This document shows, piece after piece, positions 1 through 13,374 of a stretch of DNA of 64,000 bases. The translations under genes were made by a program, and so were the position numbers. Below the pieces are notes generated by a model, which was given only the letters and a program-made list of their open reading frames with translations, did not search any database and was not told the origin of the DNA. Source of the DNA: Arctopsyche grandis (Eukaryota; Arthropoda; Insecta; Trichoptera; Hydropsychidae); assembly GCF_051622035.1 (NCBI RefSeq), contig NC_135365.1:8908001-8972000 (forward strand). The letters are read 5' to 3'. Within the stretch, counting starts at the first letter, position 1, and each line of letters begins with the position of its first letter.

Positions 1-3000
1 TATAAATATATATGTAGAGTTTAAAGTATACATAAGGCGAAAGTAGTCCGGAAAAGCAGTTAAAAATTATGTATACGGCTCGCGAAGCAGTTTTAAAGTT
101 TTCTTGCTGCTCCCCCTCTCTTTTCTTATCCGTGAAAAGTTTCATTCTATGTACGATTGCTGAAAAACTTCTGAATATTTTATATACGAATTTACTTTTG
201 TGCCGAAATGAAGTTTCGCTCCCCTCGCATTCACTGCAAATATGTACTTTTATTATAACGTTTTAATCGAAAATTTCGAACGAAACGCTTTGACGGATTG
301 TCGAAATTCTTTGAGACTTTGGGTAAACATAATCTGCGGTTTAGTTTCAAAAGGAACTTATTGATTTATATCTGTATTAAATATGCTTTCATTCTATTAA
401 AATTTCATTTTGAAATTGTATCCAATTGTCATTCAATACTAACGGAGAAATCACATAAAGTATGTAACGAGTTTTCATCGACACCATTTCCATAAAGTCA
501 AAACTCAAATAGCACTAATCGGAATATAATTTATTCGTCCTAAATATAGTCATTATTAAAGTATATTGAAAAAAAATGGAGTGATTCATTTTGGTCCGTT
601 AGTATTCCTATCAAGCTTCTCGAAAAATAATTTATGCTTTGGTTCTTTTATATAGAACCAAGACCGGTATTAAAATGATGGTAAATCAACTGAGCTTTGT
701 GATTATTCGAAAGAATCAAATTTAGTTTGATAGGTGCCTTGCGGATAGATATAAAAAAAAGGTTCAGAGATAAGATCTGTTAACCAAACTGCGGTCTAAT
801 TCAAAAAAAACTTCTAGATTGCATCCACGTTTCGAATTATTTGCGGTCTACTTCACATTTTGAGGTCTCGTAAATCGTAATGATATTTTTAAAAGCTCCG
901 TCTTCCACTCATAGAGCTTTTATTGTGTGGACGAACTTAAATGGAACGAAAACGAAAAAAAAAATTGCAAAAGTGGTTTTAGGTTTTTTTTGCTCCCATA
1001 CTTTTAACCCTAGAATTTATCTTGCGTAAACACTTGGATAAAAGTTGGGACCGTTTTTGTGATTTGTAAAAATATCCCTGGGGATATATCAATTATGGGG
1101 CGTGACGTTCCAAACTGTACGTCGAACACGTGTCGTCTCGTTCCGAATATTTATATATTTATTCGTTCAAAATGGTCGAATCCATACACGCAATGTGAAA
1201 ATGGGTATAATTTGCAACACTGTACTGAAATAGGAAGGTAAATTAGCCGCTAGAGATACACGAAAGGTCGATTTTAATTTGCAACGAACCCAAGTCTGGT
1301 TTTAGATTTGAATTTATTCTGCGATAAAAGATCAAATGTCAAAAGTATGTATGCAATTCTAAGCAATTGAGAACTCAATGTTTGCAGGTTCATATATAAT
1401 TATTGTATTTAATAAGCATGAGATATTCAATGAATACACTAATTCGTGATATTCTCACCCGGTTGGAAACAAACTTCACCCAACATATTTAAACTTATAT
1501 ATGTAAATGTAAATTTTGGATTTGTCACGATATACCCAATGGAAAACTTTTGTAGTATCAAGGGAACGTTAAATAAAAACTTTCATCGGTTTTAAACAAT
1601 GTCCTGTGCCTCCAACCAATCCTGAAAAGTGGGTTTTGCCTTACAAACTGGTACAGTTTAATCTTTGGATAGATTCGTTTGATTTGTTTGATACTTGCAT
1701 ACATAAAGCTTCATCATTATATTTAAAAGACAGGAAAGATTGAAAATAAATATCTAAATCGTCCGATTTCAAAAGCCGATATCTTTACTTATCATTTTAA
1801 AATAAAAATATTATAGTTTTTGCACATATTTTATATGCTCATTATTATTTTAATATATTATGTCTAATATGATCATATTTTGAAAGAAAAACAACAGTTT
1901 AAGTAAATTACAAGTATGTACAAAATCTCCAAATACTCATAATGCGATTATCGACTTTTGAAATTATGTAGATATGTTTTTTTTTTAATTATATTCTCAG
2001 TTCTCCTTTTTTATTTACAAGGTTTTTATTAGTTTCTCTTCGTTCGTTAGGATGGACAAACTTCCTTCACTCTTCCGATCGCTTTGAAACTTTACCATTT
2101 TGCGAGGTTTGCCCGCCGATTGAGATTTCAATTGAGTCCGATAAGTCGATGGGGAAATATTATCGTAATAAACACGTATAAGAATTGATTTTGGAGACGG
2201 TGACAGCTAATCCATTGCCAATAGCCAGTAGTCTTGTTTGTTTGACTTTCCGTCCCCCACGCATCTTGTCAGATTTTAACTGTTTAAACGTCTATAACTT
2301 TATCATTTTCACACTATATCTTATAAAATTTGCATTATAGACTCTCATTATCTCTCATATATATTTTTAATAGAATAAACACCTAACAATCAACTATTGC
2401 AATTTAATTGGGTTTATGATGATTACTACTATTGCAATTTAAAACTAATCATTGATTAGTTTTAACTGATTAATGGGAATCAGTTAAAACGAATCACTAT
2501 TTTGCCAGAAACTTCCATACAAAACGTGTCACATTCACAACGGCCATAGCGAAAGCGGCCTTTTCAGAAAATCATATGTTTTATGTTCCCATCATTACTT
2601 TGGATATAAAAGTTGTTAAAAGCCTCTTTAGGTATCTGTATTTATATCAAACACAAAAACATGCGAAAAAAAACATCAATTTTATGAAATATAAAGGGGC
2701 CAAAATGTCAGTGATCATTAATGGTTTTGTGATATTTTAACTATTCCCGTAAGTATTAGATCAAATTTGATTAATCCTTTTGGAAGACTCTGGAATTTAA
2801 TAATATACAGATTATTGCTACTTGTTTGTATTCATTGAATCAATTTTTTAAATCTCCAAAATTTAAGTCCAAGGCTACAAAATACTTGGTCCACTTTTAA
2901 TTAAGCTGTGTTTCAAAAGCCAAGCCGTGTAAAAGATTAGCGCGAGGATAAATCGCAGAATCAGTTGTGCCAGGGTTGAACATAGCAGGTGGGTCTCCCA

Positions 3001-3780
3001 AACCCCCTCGGCAGTGATTAATCCGCTCAAAGGCGAGCCGGTTGTAAGGGGGTTTAATGACCCTAGAGGCGGCCCTGTATTCAGTAGTTAAATAGAACAT
3101 TTCGCGGATGGGTAATGAGCCTCGGCGCATGCGCCATTCGCCATTTTTTTGTAATGGCTCATTTAATTTTATGCGGGATCGTTTCCCCGTTTTTACGTAC
3201 GAATCGAAAGTTTACTATGTGTAGGCAATTTCGACACTTGCAACGCGTCGGTGCTTCCAAACTTTCATGTTCCATCGATCACGTTCGAAATTATTACATA
3301 ATCCATTTTGGAATATTGGAATTTCAGGAACATCGAGCCGTAACTTAGGTATGCGACATTTCAGTCGTTTCGAATTTTGTATCATCTGGGTATTATTCAA
3401 AATTTCAACAAATATGTTGTGAAAAAATCAACCTACATATTTTTATATTAATTTTGGATTTTCAGAATGCCGACATATATTTGGGTATTTGATTATTTAT
3501 ACTTCCAAATCATGAGTACTACATAGTGTAACTGTAAAAATAAAGTTTGTTCCTAAGTTACAGTATATGAGTTTGTACATAAGACTGAAGTGTATGTATA
3601 TCTTTTCAGCATATTTTGGTTTAAATTAGGAGTCCCCGAACTTTATAAAAAGGAATATTTTAAATTTAATATTTTCAGATATACCATTTATGATTTTTAT
3701 AGCGATCCTTGTGATTTGAGATTCGTTAGTAGGCTATAATCTAAATTAAACGCATAGTTTGAGGACCCTTTATTCAAAGA
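1..3780. other. AT-rich non-coding DNA, no gene seen
   Basis: No open frame here has recognisable domains, and the longest candidates are low-complexity or lack a plausible start. A GC-richer island at about 2930-3260 stands out from its surroundings but has no convincing reading frame. It could be conserved or regulatory DNA, which single-sequence inspection cannot prove. Confidence 0.6.
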
Positions 3781-3784
3781 ATTT

Positions 3785-4290
3785 CAACATGATGATTGAA
3801 GGAATTTCTATCTGTCTGGAATTTGTCATAACGAAATTTCAGCTGATCAAGATATTGACTTACCCAAATATGCAAACATTGTTTATTTAAATATTAAATT
3901 TTTGGAAAAATTGGAAAAAAAATAAGAAGAGGTTTGTAAAAATGAGCCGTACCATGCACAGATTCATTGAATGCCCGGCACGCCCCGCCCCAAAATGACC
4001 CTCTGGACCTTTTTCGGTAAAATTGTATGCTTGTATTTATCCTTGCTTGACGGTGATCGATAACGGTGTATCTCATATATGAAGAAATGGAAGAGACCAC
4101 CCACAACGAGGAGCCATGCACACGATGTGCCGTTCACCGCTGTGTGCTTTAGCCCTTAAGCTACATAGTTCTTAATTATATTTTAAACTTTAAGAATTTA
4201 GTTACAATATAATTTCTATTTGTCTGGAATTTGTCTAAACGAAATTCAAGATCAAGATGTTGACTTACTTAAATATGTTGTTTGGTTTTC
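3785..4290. repeat. Direct repeats flanking a dispersed repeat
   Basis: About 75 bp around 3800-3880 recurs, diverged, at about 4208-4280 (both contain GTCTGGAATTTGTC and a TTGACTTAC block). Between them, about 3915-4110 carries a segment related to copies at 49360-49490 and, inverted, 58320-58440 and 58615-58720. Shared features are a CACCCCCT-type or equivalent block, a TTATCCTTG motif and a GTGATCGAT motif. This looks like a local duplication with a dispersed repeat between the arms. The element class is not recognised. Confidence 0.4.
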
Positions 4291-5719
4291 GATTTTGAAT
4301 TGTTGGTATCTGTAAGAATCGGTGTTCCATACATTGAAAAGCACCATGTATTCGTAATAAATATAAAAAAAATTAACTAGTTCGAAATTTTATTGCGATA
4401 TTTAATCGGAGGCAATAATTTACAAATTTCAAACAAATGTTCATTCCACGTGAAGGGACATTTGTTTGAAATTTGCGTTTTTGAAATTTAGCTCTGTTAT
4501 TGAATCACTGAATACCACAAATCCTATCGAAATGGCGTTCGCCAAAATTTACGCCGTACATTTTAGCAATGATAGATAGATTTGTCATTCGCCACAATGG
4601 CATCCACGAAAACACATTAGAGCATGAGCAAATTCAATGCAATTCGGGTCTATGTAAATTTTGACACGCAACACGCTCGGAATGAACGGTGTGGGCTGGT
4701 CGTCGATTCATCGACTTGCGCCATTTCGTAGATTACTAATGACGTGTTTAAAACTTTAATAATAAAAACCTTGTAAAAAGAATGTGACTAGAAGACTTAT
4801 TGGATTAGATTATAATTTTCGTGGCAGATGACACGTGGAGTCTTTATTAATTGTATAAATTAGACGAAGCTGTTGACTCACACTGTACAGTATAAAGTTT
4901 GATAACCAAATGGATTCTGTGGGATGTATTATCTAAACTATAAATCTACGGTTTATTAACGGTGTGAAACATTTTATCGAAATTTAATGGTTTCAAAATT
5001 ACAACTCGGATGTTTAGTATTCCGAAATTATTACCAATCAATGTCTATGAAGAAGTTATAAATAAGTAGTTTTTTTATCCAATTTATATATTTGTTTGAA
5101 AAATCAAAAAATATACATATATAATAGTCGTATTGAAAAATGATAATAAGTAGTATTTTTGATTATTCGCTCATTTATTCATTTACTTACATATTTAACA
5201 TTTTTAATTGTGACCATTTAATCATTTCTTGGTTTTGTGTTGTGCTAAGATCTGTATTGAATTGGATTTTAGGAATTTATAACTCTTAATATTGTATCAC
5301 ATCTCAACACTCAATATTTCAATACTATACATATTTATTTTAAATATATTATCTGTGCATATATCGGATTTGAAAAAATTGGATTGTACTTTTTGATATT
5401 TTAACAGTCCAAAATTTTGCTGTAGGTATTTGAATCTTAGTCTCTGTAGACTTCTGTGTATTTAAAGTTTGAATTTTCAGAATTGTATTGGAATTTAAAC
5501 TTATCGGAGTTGTGTTGTATTGAAATTTGTATTAGTAATTATTTATACCATACAGGATTGTACTGTCACTCTACTGAAAACTCCAAAGAATTTCACAGGA
5601 TCTCGACATTTGAACAATGGTTGATTAATCATATCATTTACCATAAATACATTTGAATCAATGCGACTGAAGAATGTGGAATATTTTTTTCTACTGATTA
5701 CTGATTTGATCATATAGAG
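4291..5719. other. Non-coding, nothing recognised
   Basis: AT-rich sequence without a supportable reading frame, RNA gene or clear terminal repeats. Confidence 0.6.
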
Positions 5720-6345
5720 CAGCGTTCCTCAACCAGTGATCCGCGGACCCTATGGGGTCCGTGGGTTTTTTCTCAGAGGTCCGCGAGATGTCTCGCCTTA
5801 TCGAAATATACAAACAGAGATGAAAGAAGAAGTCTTCGAAAGAGAAGAAATCAACTTTAGATGATTTTTTTGAGAATGCTGATTAGGAAGCCAATCTCAA
5901 TATCTCAAAGATGTATTTTCCAATATGAATCATCTCAATCTTTCTCTACATGGTCCACGAAGTAACGTATTTTCAACGAATGACAAAATTACTGCTTTTA
6001 AGAATACACTAAGGATTCGGTCTGAAAGGTTAAATAAAGGCATTTACGAAATGTTTAATATAAAAGAGTAAAAAGGAAAGGACAAAAATTTCATTTTTGA
6101 TTAAAAAAAAAGACATTATCTAAGAAATTGATCATTGTAAATAGGTTTTTGAGCTATTTTTCCTATTATGCTGAACATAAACATTAGAATAATAAAATAC
6201 GATGATTACTAACAAAATTAAATTAAAATTGTAAAATAGAAAATGATCAGTAGATCAGTAGCTATTAAAATAGATATAAGATGTATTGTGAACATAATTT
6301 AGTAATAATAAAAAGCATTTAAAAATCAAAATCAAATCAAGAAAA
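5720..6345 (+). pseudogene. hAT transposase relic with 5' terminal repeat
   Basis: The left end begins CAGCGTTCCTCAACC, a typical hAT-style terminus, followed by a GGGGTCCG/GGTCCGCG block common in such elements. From about 5886 to 6060 one frame reads a recognisable stretch (SQYLKDVFSNMN, then LNLSLHG and NDKITAFK) matching the middle of ZBED5/FAM200-type hAT transposases. Stops and loss of the rest show it is dead. The AT-rich distal part (6140-6345) recurs at 28675-28860 in the same orientation and at 38840-39030 inverted, so a non-autonomous derivative has spread. The right terminus was not located. Confidence 0.65.
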
Positions 6346-6386
6346 AAGAAACCACATGTATACGATCTCTACTGATTAGTGATTAC

Positions 6387-6488
6387 TAGAGGTAGGATAG
6401 TCACAGTGCTATCCATTGTTCGGCAAACCTTTAACAATGCATTTACAACCTTTGAACAATACACGGCCCCCTCAGGCTCCGGTGACTA
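6387..6488. mobile_element. hAT-type MITE, family A copy 1
   Basis: A 102-bp copy flanked by perfect 8-bp duplications GTGATTAC (6379-6386 and 6489-6496). It starts TAGAGGTAGG and ends CCGGTGACTA. The interior has the family's GGCAAACCTTTAACAATGC block and is shorter than other copies because much of the left arm is missing. Confidence 0.75.
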
Positions 6489-6496
6489 GTGATTAC

Positions 6497-7769
6497 TCCT
6501 GGAGCTATGTACTCCTAATATGAATCATTAATTCTTAGCCACACTGTCAACGTGTCTAAACCTTACATTAAAAGACAAATTAGAACGATAGTTTCATTGG
6601 TAGTGAATATCTTTCATGAACAAACAATCTTAATTCAAATATTCAACCACCATTATACTATTCCTTCTTCTCTTTAAGCTACAGGCTTTAGAAGTAAGAA
6701 ACCTTAATCTTGATATACATGTCACTAACAGCACTATCTAACCATTGCTCATTCTCTACTATTCCATTCTACATACAAATATACATATACATATACATAC
6801 ACTAAAAAAACATCTCGCAAAGCAATCCACATAAAAGACAAGAGTCAGTGCGGCAGAAGTTAACCGTCCGTTTCGAAACGAATCTGACAGTCACGAATGG
6901 CATTTGTAAACCCAGTGTCTCTTAATTAATATCCCAAACAGCACTCGAGAGCCCATCTCCTTGCAAGGCGATCGTCTCTTCGTCCTACCCTAACCCGCGC
7001 CTTGAATATCAAACGCTACACGGAATGCGTCCTGCAGCTTGGAGTCAGATTCCGCGAAATTTCCTTACTTGAATCAAGTTTAAAGTAAAGTGGGGGCATT
7101 ATTATGGCTATTTATGGCACACGAGGTCGATAGGCGAAATTGAATACGTAATGCACGAATGATTTATAAGTGGCCGGTCGTCGTAAATAAGAGTCTGACA
7201 ATGGCCCGTCGAGATATATACGATTCGTAATAATACGCCAATGGGTGGGTGTGGTATCTACTCGTATTCTCTCTCAGTGGGGGTTTCAGGTACCTTCGAA
7301 TTACCTGGCTTGCAATTAGAAGAATGCCTCGTTAAGTGTGTGTGCGCGATTTTATGGTAGGTTTCTCTGTGGCGAATTTGCCTTTGAGTTTGGAGTGGGC
7401 TTTTGAAAGCTCTTTCGTCCGAAGCTCGAGTGTCCATAGTAACAGTAGTGTGCTAAAGAATCGTGTGTGCTAGCTATGTAGACTTTTAGCTACTAGAAAT
7501 GTCGACCTAAATATCGTAAGCTTCTCGCCAAGAAAGTATGCTGACTAAATAGGCCAGTGGGTGGTGGACTGGACGTGATTTCAGCTTGAAGATTGCGGCT
7601 CTTTCTGGTATACACCAAATGTAACCATTCGTTCGGCTAATCTTTTAATGGACGGTCTGTCGAACTAGAAAATTGCTGATTTTGATATTTTGTAGTGAAA
7701 AGCTGTAATTTGACTGATCGAAACGTGTTGGTTAAATCTTGATGCCCAACTCTTAAGGCTTAATCTGTA
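6497..7769. other. Non-coding, includes GC-richer island
   Basis: No supportable gene. The segment at about 6840-7440 is clearly less AT-rich than its flanks, with low-repeat sequence but no long frame. It may be regulatory or conserved non-coding DNA. Confidence 0.45.
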
Positions 7770-8090
7770 ATAGGAGCACTTTTGGTTCGAAAATGATCCA
7801 TATTATATCGGATAGAGTGAAGAGATTGAAATGGAAATGAAAAACGGAAGAAAGTGCACAAAATAAGTGTTAAAATGGTACCCAAAGATGATGCAAAATT
7901 ATAAAAGGAAGACTGCAGGGATGATTGGTAGACTAGATTAGGAAAGTGTGTGGGGTGAGATGGATGAAAGTTGCGCAAAACAGAAACGAGTGGAAGCGTG
8001 TTGGCCAGACCTTAATCCAGCTGTGGATGGTAATTAGCTGTAGATGATGATGATATATAGCTGTAAATGATGATGATATATCTCTCAATT
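7770..8090 (+). pseudogene. Relic of RTE-type non-LTR retrotransposon 3' end
   Basis: Degenerate C-terminal coding sequence of an endonuclease/reverse-transcriptase LINE. It is recognised by alignment to the better copy at 56575-56810: a TGGTACCC block, then TGTGTGGGG, GATGGATGAAAG, ACGAGTGGAAGCGTGTTGG and a GATGATGAT-rich 3' tail. Many stops. The trinucleotide tail is typical of RTE-like elements. Confidence 0.6.
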
Positions 8091-10410
8091 TCAATTATTA
8101 GATTGGTGATTTCGTATTCTAGATAGATTTAATACAGTTTCTTAGGTTAAAAAAGACTTATCGTTAATAGATCAACCAGGAAGTTTGAAAACAAACCGAT
8201 AAGAAGATTTAATAAAATCCTCGTGGATTTTAAAGGAAAACTACAAAGTTCGTTCCATTTGTCAACGGCCGACCCCCACTCCTCATAAAAGCAATGGTCA
8301 GTACACGATTCTAACGTGCGCATCTTTTTGTGTGGAGTGGGGGCGGGTCTTTAGTTTTTACTATTGTTCACGAAAATGATCTATGTATAGGTACTATGAT
8401 AATACTCAACCGTATGAATATTATTTGTTGAAAGTTTAATGGAACAGAAGTTACAGAATTTTGGCATGAAAAAACTGTATTTTTTTGCAAGTTTCATTTC
8501 TATCATGCATGGTCTCACACACGTCTAGTTTTTTTCTACATTTACAAAAGTAAATTTTTATTGTAATGAAAAGATGACCGACAGTAAAGGTGCAATATTG
8601 CATTCAACACTGATTTACGACTTTGCCATAAAAGATCATACCTGCAAACTTAACGACCAAATAATACATATAATACATTTTACAAACCTCCACAATTCAG
8701 TCAAATAAATAACGTACGAAAGCTACTAAATAAAATCTCCATACAAATTTTCGTTTTAAATTAAATCTGTGGAGAAGAAACAAGTATCATAGGACGTATC
8801 GAAACGAGCTCGCTCCAGTGGCAGCTCGCCGCACAATATAATAAATATAAATAATAGATAATATCCCCAGAGGGTCTATCGGTATGTGTGTGCGAGCGTT
8901 TCTTTTGCATTTTTCGATTAAGAATTCTCGATGGTAACGCGCCCTGAATGACGGGAACCACAAAGAGCATACAAATGATCCGAGCAATTATCTTTTGAAT
9001 GGGTATTGTGAGCAACACAATGGGGAGTACCTCTGCCGAATCGTTAAAGGGCAAATCCATATATATTTGAAGACGGGGAGGGTGTTTCAGAAAACGCCTG
9101 ACCGGTAAATGTACCTTCGAGACATTCACCGGACACTGACACACATATGTACATATAAGACCATAGCTTCGGTTCCAAAAGGACCAATGACGCGATGATT
9201 CGAACAATCTCGGCGTCTCTATGGTACTCTTGTGGATTGTGACCGATAAAATAGTTGAGTCTTTAGATATAAATTGAATTGTAATACTAGCTAGTGTGGG
9301 TTTAAATCTTTATTCGATGTAATTTTAGAAATCTTTTGTTGATTTTGTATGATTATTGTCAAAGTAACAGTCGCGATGATGGTTAGATACGAATCATTGC
9401 AGAGCTGGATGACAAGAAGAAGCAAGAGAAAAATAATCAGTAATTAAATGGTACCTTTTATGAATGCGATGAGTAATTAGATGTTTACCAAGTCCAAGTC
9501 ATCATTGATGAACAGGGTAATCTTCTTGTAAATTTTCATGCAGCGAAGATCCTGAAAATTTATAAATGTTATAAAAGTTCTGCTTTTGATAGACGCGACT
9601 TAACATGAAATATTGACAGGTGGTTAGAAAATAATGAATTGCTAAAAGGGTGGACCTTTCGATAAACACTGCTGGATAAGAAGAAGACCTTTATACGAAT
9701 ATATGTATATCCCATACTATTTTTGGTTATTCGAGCATACATTGAAATCAAATTCAACATATTCTAGTTATTTCTAATAGTTGTGCATTCTTTGCAACAT
9801 TTTCTACCACGTTGGCCTTTTTTTCATTCAGTTTCCATCTTATCGTATTTCAAAACTGTACGCATCCATTATAAAGTGCGGAAAATTCACTTTTGAAGAT
9901 CGCATTTCCGAACAGACCCGCTTAGAACTTTGTCCTTTTGATATTCAATACTAGCGTTTCCGTTATATTGTATTGTAGTGAATTTTGTTGGTTCATTACT
10001 ACGTCATGGAAATAAGATCCAATATTCAAAACACACACAAGTGTATTTATGTGTGTATACAATTCAGTACTATGAATAATTAAATTAATAATGGACAATT
10101 CTTTTACTTTTATCTTTTATTTTTAAATATGTATATGTGTAGTTCTCTTCTAAAGGTTTTCATATATCGTGTGTTGTTAGAAATTCGTATTACTATAAAA
10201 CGTGTTCAAGGACGGAAATAGAAATAATAACATTAGCAGATGAGGTACATATGTGTGAAGACGAACTCCGGAAAGGGACCAAAAATGCATTCCCGAGGGA
10301 ATCCAGATCAGATCATGACAACTACCACAATAGCTCAAATCACAATAAAGTCATCTTGTACAATTTCCACTGATCTTTAGATCCAATCAGATGTGGTAAA
10401 TGTATTAATG
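8091..10410. other. Non-coding, no convincing gene
   Basis: An open stretch of 148 codons lies on the minus strand at 8761-9207, in a locally less AT-rich patch, but its translation shows no family, no clear exon boundaries and mixed low-complexity character. Nothing else here supports a gene. Confidence 0.5.
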
Positions 10411-10590
10411 ATAATATTGTAAAAAAAATGCCAACTTATGTAACATTTACCTTACTGTGCTAAAAAATTCGCTAGCCAGTGTGCTGGACGCCAAGCATCC
10501 CATTAAAAATATGTGTTTTAGGTTAAAATAATATATTAATTATTGTAAGTAGCTATAAAAATCATTTAAGTAAGTTTAAGTGCAAAAAAA
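10411..10590. repeat. Dispersed repeat, unknown class
   Basis: A block with TGCCAACTT, an ACTGTGCTAAAAAA motif and AAAAATGTGTTT is shared, diverged, with 55335-55450. Class and ends are not determined. Confidence 0.35.
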
Positions 10591-10776
10591 GAAGAAAAAA
10601 ACCGCCTGAAGCAGAGCCGTCATTCCAAGGTGAATATCACTCTCATACTGGCTCTTGAACGTGGCACGTACTGAATTTCTCCTTTCTCTCGTATCTGTAC
10701 GGCAGGTTTATAAGGGACTTCCCGCGAAAATCACTATTTCTGTTAATATTGATCAATGTTTTTATTTCGTAATGAC

Positions 10777-11815
10777 ATTTATTTATTTATTTAATAGTTT
10801 TGGACCATTGTGGCATTACAGGAAGAACCTAATGCGCCACAATGGCCTACATTTGAAAAATATATAAAAACATGATATAAAAACAAGTAAACTGTAAATA
10901 AAGGAAAAAAGCAAAAGCAGAAAACATGGTAAAATAAAATAATAAAAAAAAGTAACAAAAGGAAAATAATACATCATTCAGAGAGAAAAAAAATAACAAA
11001 AGTGTAAAAATTAAAAATAAAATCCATAAATCCCATTCTTTGTTTACACTGAACAAAATTAAAATAGTATATAAAAATATACAAAGGAGAAAGAAAAAGT
11101 AAAATAAAATAAAACAAAATATGAATAAAAAATAAAATCACAGCGAGGCCCAAATGGAAGATAGTAGATTAAGATTCCACTCATTCATCACATTCAAATT
11201 AAGAAAGTAATGATGAGCGCAGGTTACCAGATAAATATGTTAAGATAATATCCAATAATCTTCGCTCCCCAAGGTGGAAAATATCACATTCAGGGACAGC
11301 AGCAACGATTTCATTGAGAAGTCGAATAGCTCTTGGAATAGGAGCCATTCGAAAAAGAACTGTGCGAGCAGCAGGTACAACCATCAAATGATGATGTCTA
11401 CCACGCACATAATTATTAGGGACATAAAGTCCCAACTGTTCCAGCAACAACGGGCATGACGTATTACCACGCAATAGCTGGAGAACGAAACGAATTAACG
11501 AGAAGTTTCTCCGAAGTTCAAGGGAATTATACCCAAGCATGCCCAAAAGGAAAGGAGTAGGATAGAGATATGGGTAGTACCCATACTCTTTCTTATAAAG
11601 AAAACGAAGAAATGCTTTTTGCACTTTTTCTATAATAAGAGAGTAGTTTGCTTCATGCGGATTCCACACAATTGCATTATACTCTAGCTTACTTCTAACA
11701 AGCGAGTTGAAAAGCAAGCGAGAAGACAAGGGGTTGGAGAATAATCTAGCATATCTCAAGACAAATCCAAGTATTATATATGACATAATTCGAATCATAC
11801 AGGTTGTGACGAGGA
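10777..11815 (-). mobile_element. Jockey-like LINE, 5'-truncated
   Basis: Read on the minus strand, this has the end of a reverse-transcriptase frame, an AT-rich 3' UTR and a 3' tail of AAAT units at 10777-10795. The 3' UTR (a GACCATTGTGGCAT block and a GGCCCAAATGGAAGA block) is shared with the shorter copy at 49992-50430, which confirms a transposed unit. The 5' end is lost at about 11815 inside the reverse-transcriptase C-terminal region. Confidence 0.75.
11199..11798 (-). pseudogene. C-terminal reverse-transcriptase fragment (jockey-like)
   Basis: About 199 codons stay open. The sequence corresponds to the region after the RT palm/thumb of jockey-clade proteins: LGFVLRYARLF, then LVRSKLEYNAIVWNP, then IEKVQKAFLRFLY and LGYNSLELRR. 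The same blocks occur in the fragments at 52.7 kb (FVRSHLEFASIIWSP) and 61.7 kb (IERVQRRFLRYTY, NNSLEFR). The catalytic YxDD motif and the endonuclease domain are absent, so this is a truncated, non-functional copy despite its open frame. The first methionine is probably not a true start because the frame continues upstream. Confidence 0.8.
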
Positions 11816-12624
11816 AAATATGAACACCTTGTATTCGGTATATTTGGAGGAATAAAATAGAATATAAGTCCTGGTCACTCGCTATCCATCACGTGCGGCA
11901 AGTGTTAAAAAAGTTTCTAAGAAAAATAAATATATTCCACTAATTCAAAGGTATTGAAACTTGGTTTTTGTTTACACGTATTTTATCCACCGTATCAACA
12001 ATATGCTCCTTAATCGTGTACTACATAAACAGGATGACTCGTGAAAGAGAATACCATTTTTGAGATTTTTTTGTAGGCTCGCTTGGACATCTGTCCTTTT
12101 AGAACCAAGTCACAAGAGAGCAACAAAAATCGTATGTAATTCCCAAAAAAATAGAATTTAATTTACGATTCTCGTTCAGTGTGTGACAATACAATGACAC
12201 GTATCTTATTTCCGTTGGTCGTACAGTTCGTCGATACGTACGCAATTTTACGAGCGTTTATCTCTTCGTCCGCGTGACGTACATTTGATCGATAAAGCGT
12301 ACAGTCTCACTCGCTATTAAACTTTAGCTGGCTTTTGATAGCTACGTGTGCACGACTGTACGTTCTAAATCGAAACGAAGCGGGTCTTATCGCTGTGATG
12401 TCAGAACAGGGGTTTGAAACTGGCGGACTGTGTCATTATATATAAAATAAATACTCCCTATAATGCCCCGCCTACGTATAAAATCTGACAAAAATGATAA
12501 AAGTTTTAATGGAAACGTTGAAAATTTTCTCAATTATTTTTTTAAATACGATAAATATATTTTTAAATTTTTGTTATTTTTTTTAATAAAGTATAGTATA
12601 TAATTAAGGTTATCAAAAGGCTTA
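11816..12624. other. Non-coding, includes GC-richer patch
   Basis: No gene seen. About 12160-12460 is richer in CG dinucleotides (CGTACG-type motifs) than its flanks. It has no long frame. Confidence 0.45.
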
Positions 12625-12922
12625 TAGTCGATCCGATGTAGCGTGAGACTTACGATAACCGAGTATGCTGTCGTAAAATAATTTCTTTTAATTTTTTTTA
12701 ATTATTTCTTATTTAACTATATAATATTATTACAATATTATAATATAATATAAATACCATTGCAAGGTCTTTAATAATATTACTGTAAGTTTTGATGTAA
12801 ATATTGACCAAAATGCAATGCGAAACTGAAACGAAATGTGATTGGCCATCGCGGGTCAAATGGGAGGTGAATGCGATATCATGTTCATTTTACGTAAGTC
12901 TCGTGCTAGATCGGTTCGACTA
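12625..12922. mobile_element. TIR element with TA target duplication
   Basis: Imperfect terminal inverted repeats of about 30 bp bound a 298-bp AT-rich interior. The left end has TAGTCGATCC and GTGAGACTTACG. The right end has CGTAAGTCTCGTGC and GGTTCGACTA. TA flanks both ends, which suggests a Tc1/mariner-type MITE. A related end (GATGTAGCGTGAGACTTA) occurs near 42503-42520. No coding capacity. Confidence 0.6.
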
Positions 12923-13374
12923 TAGCAATGAAATTAATTTTATTTATTTAAAATTTAATTTTTTTTAATATATGCCTCACTTGAAAAGAACGAAAATAAT
13001 CGGAAACAATGGCCAAAGTAAGAACTTTAGTAGACAAAGTAAGTTTAACTTAATTTTGTGACGATAGTAAAATCGGCATCCCCCCCCCCCCCTTTCTCGT
13101 ATATAAATTCGCCTAAGAAAAAAATTTATGATTGTTGCAAGCAATACATTTTCTTGGTGTTTGTAATTAATGTATGTACTTATACCTACATACATTGTAT
13201 AAGCTAGGGTGTCAAATGCAAAGTAAAAGTGGGCTTAAAAAGCCTACAAAAGCTACATCGTGTTTATATTTGTTTGTAAATTCTTACCTAGTGTTTCTTC
13301 TCGAGAATTTTCTAGATTTCTCGATTTTTTATTACTAAATATTTTATTTTTACCAAGTTTTGCAAACACAGCCA

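Noticed and set aside
8761..9207. 148-codon open frame on the minus strand
   Set aside because: No recognisable domain, mixed low-complexity content (HTHTDRPS region), a second overlapping frame open on the same strand; composition alone explains it.
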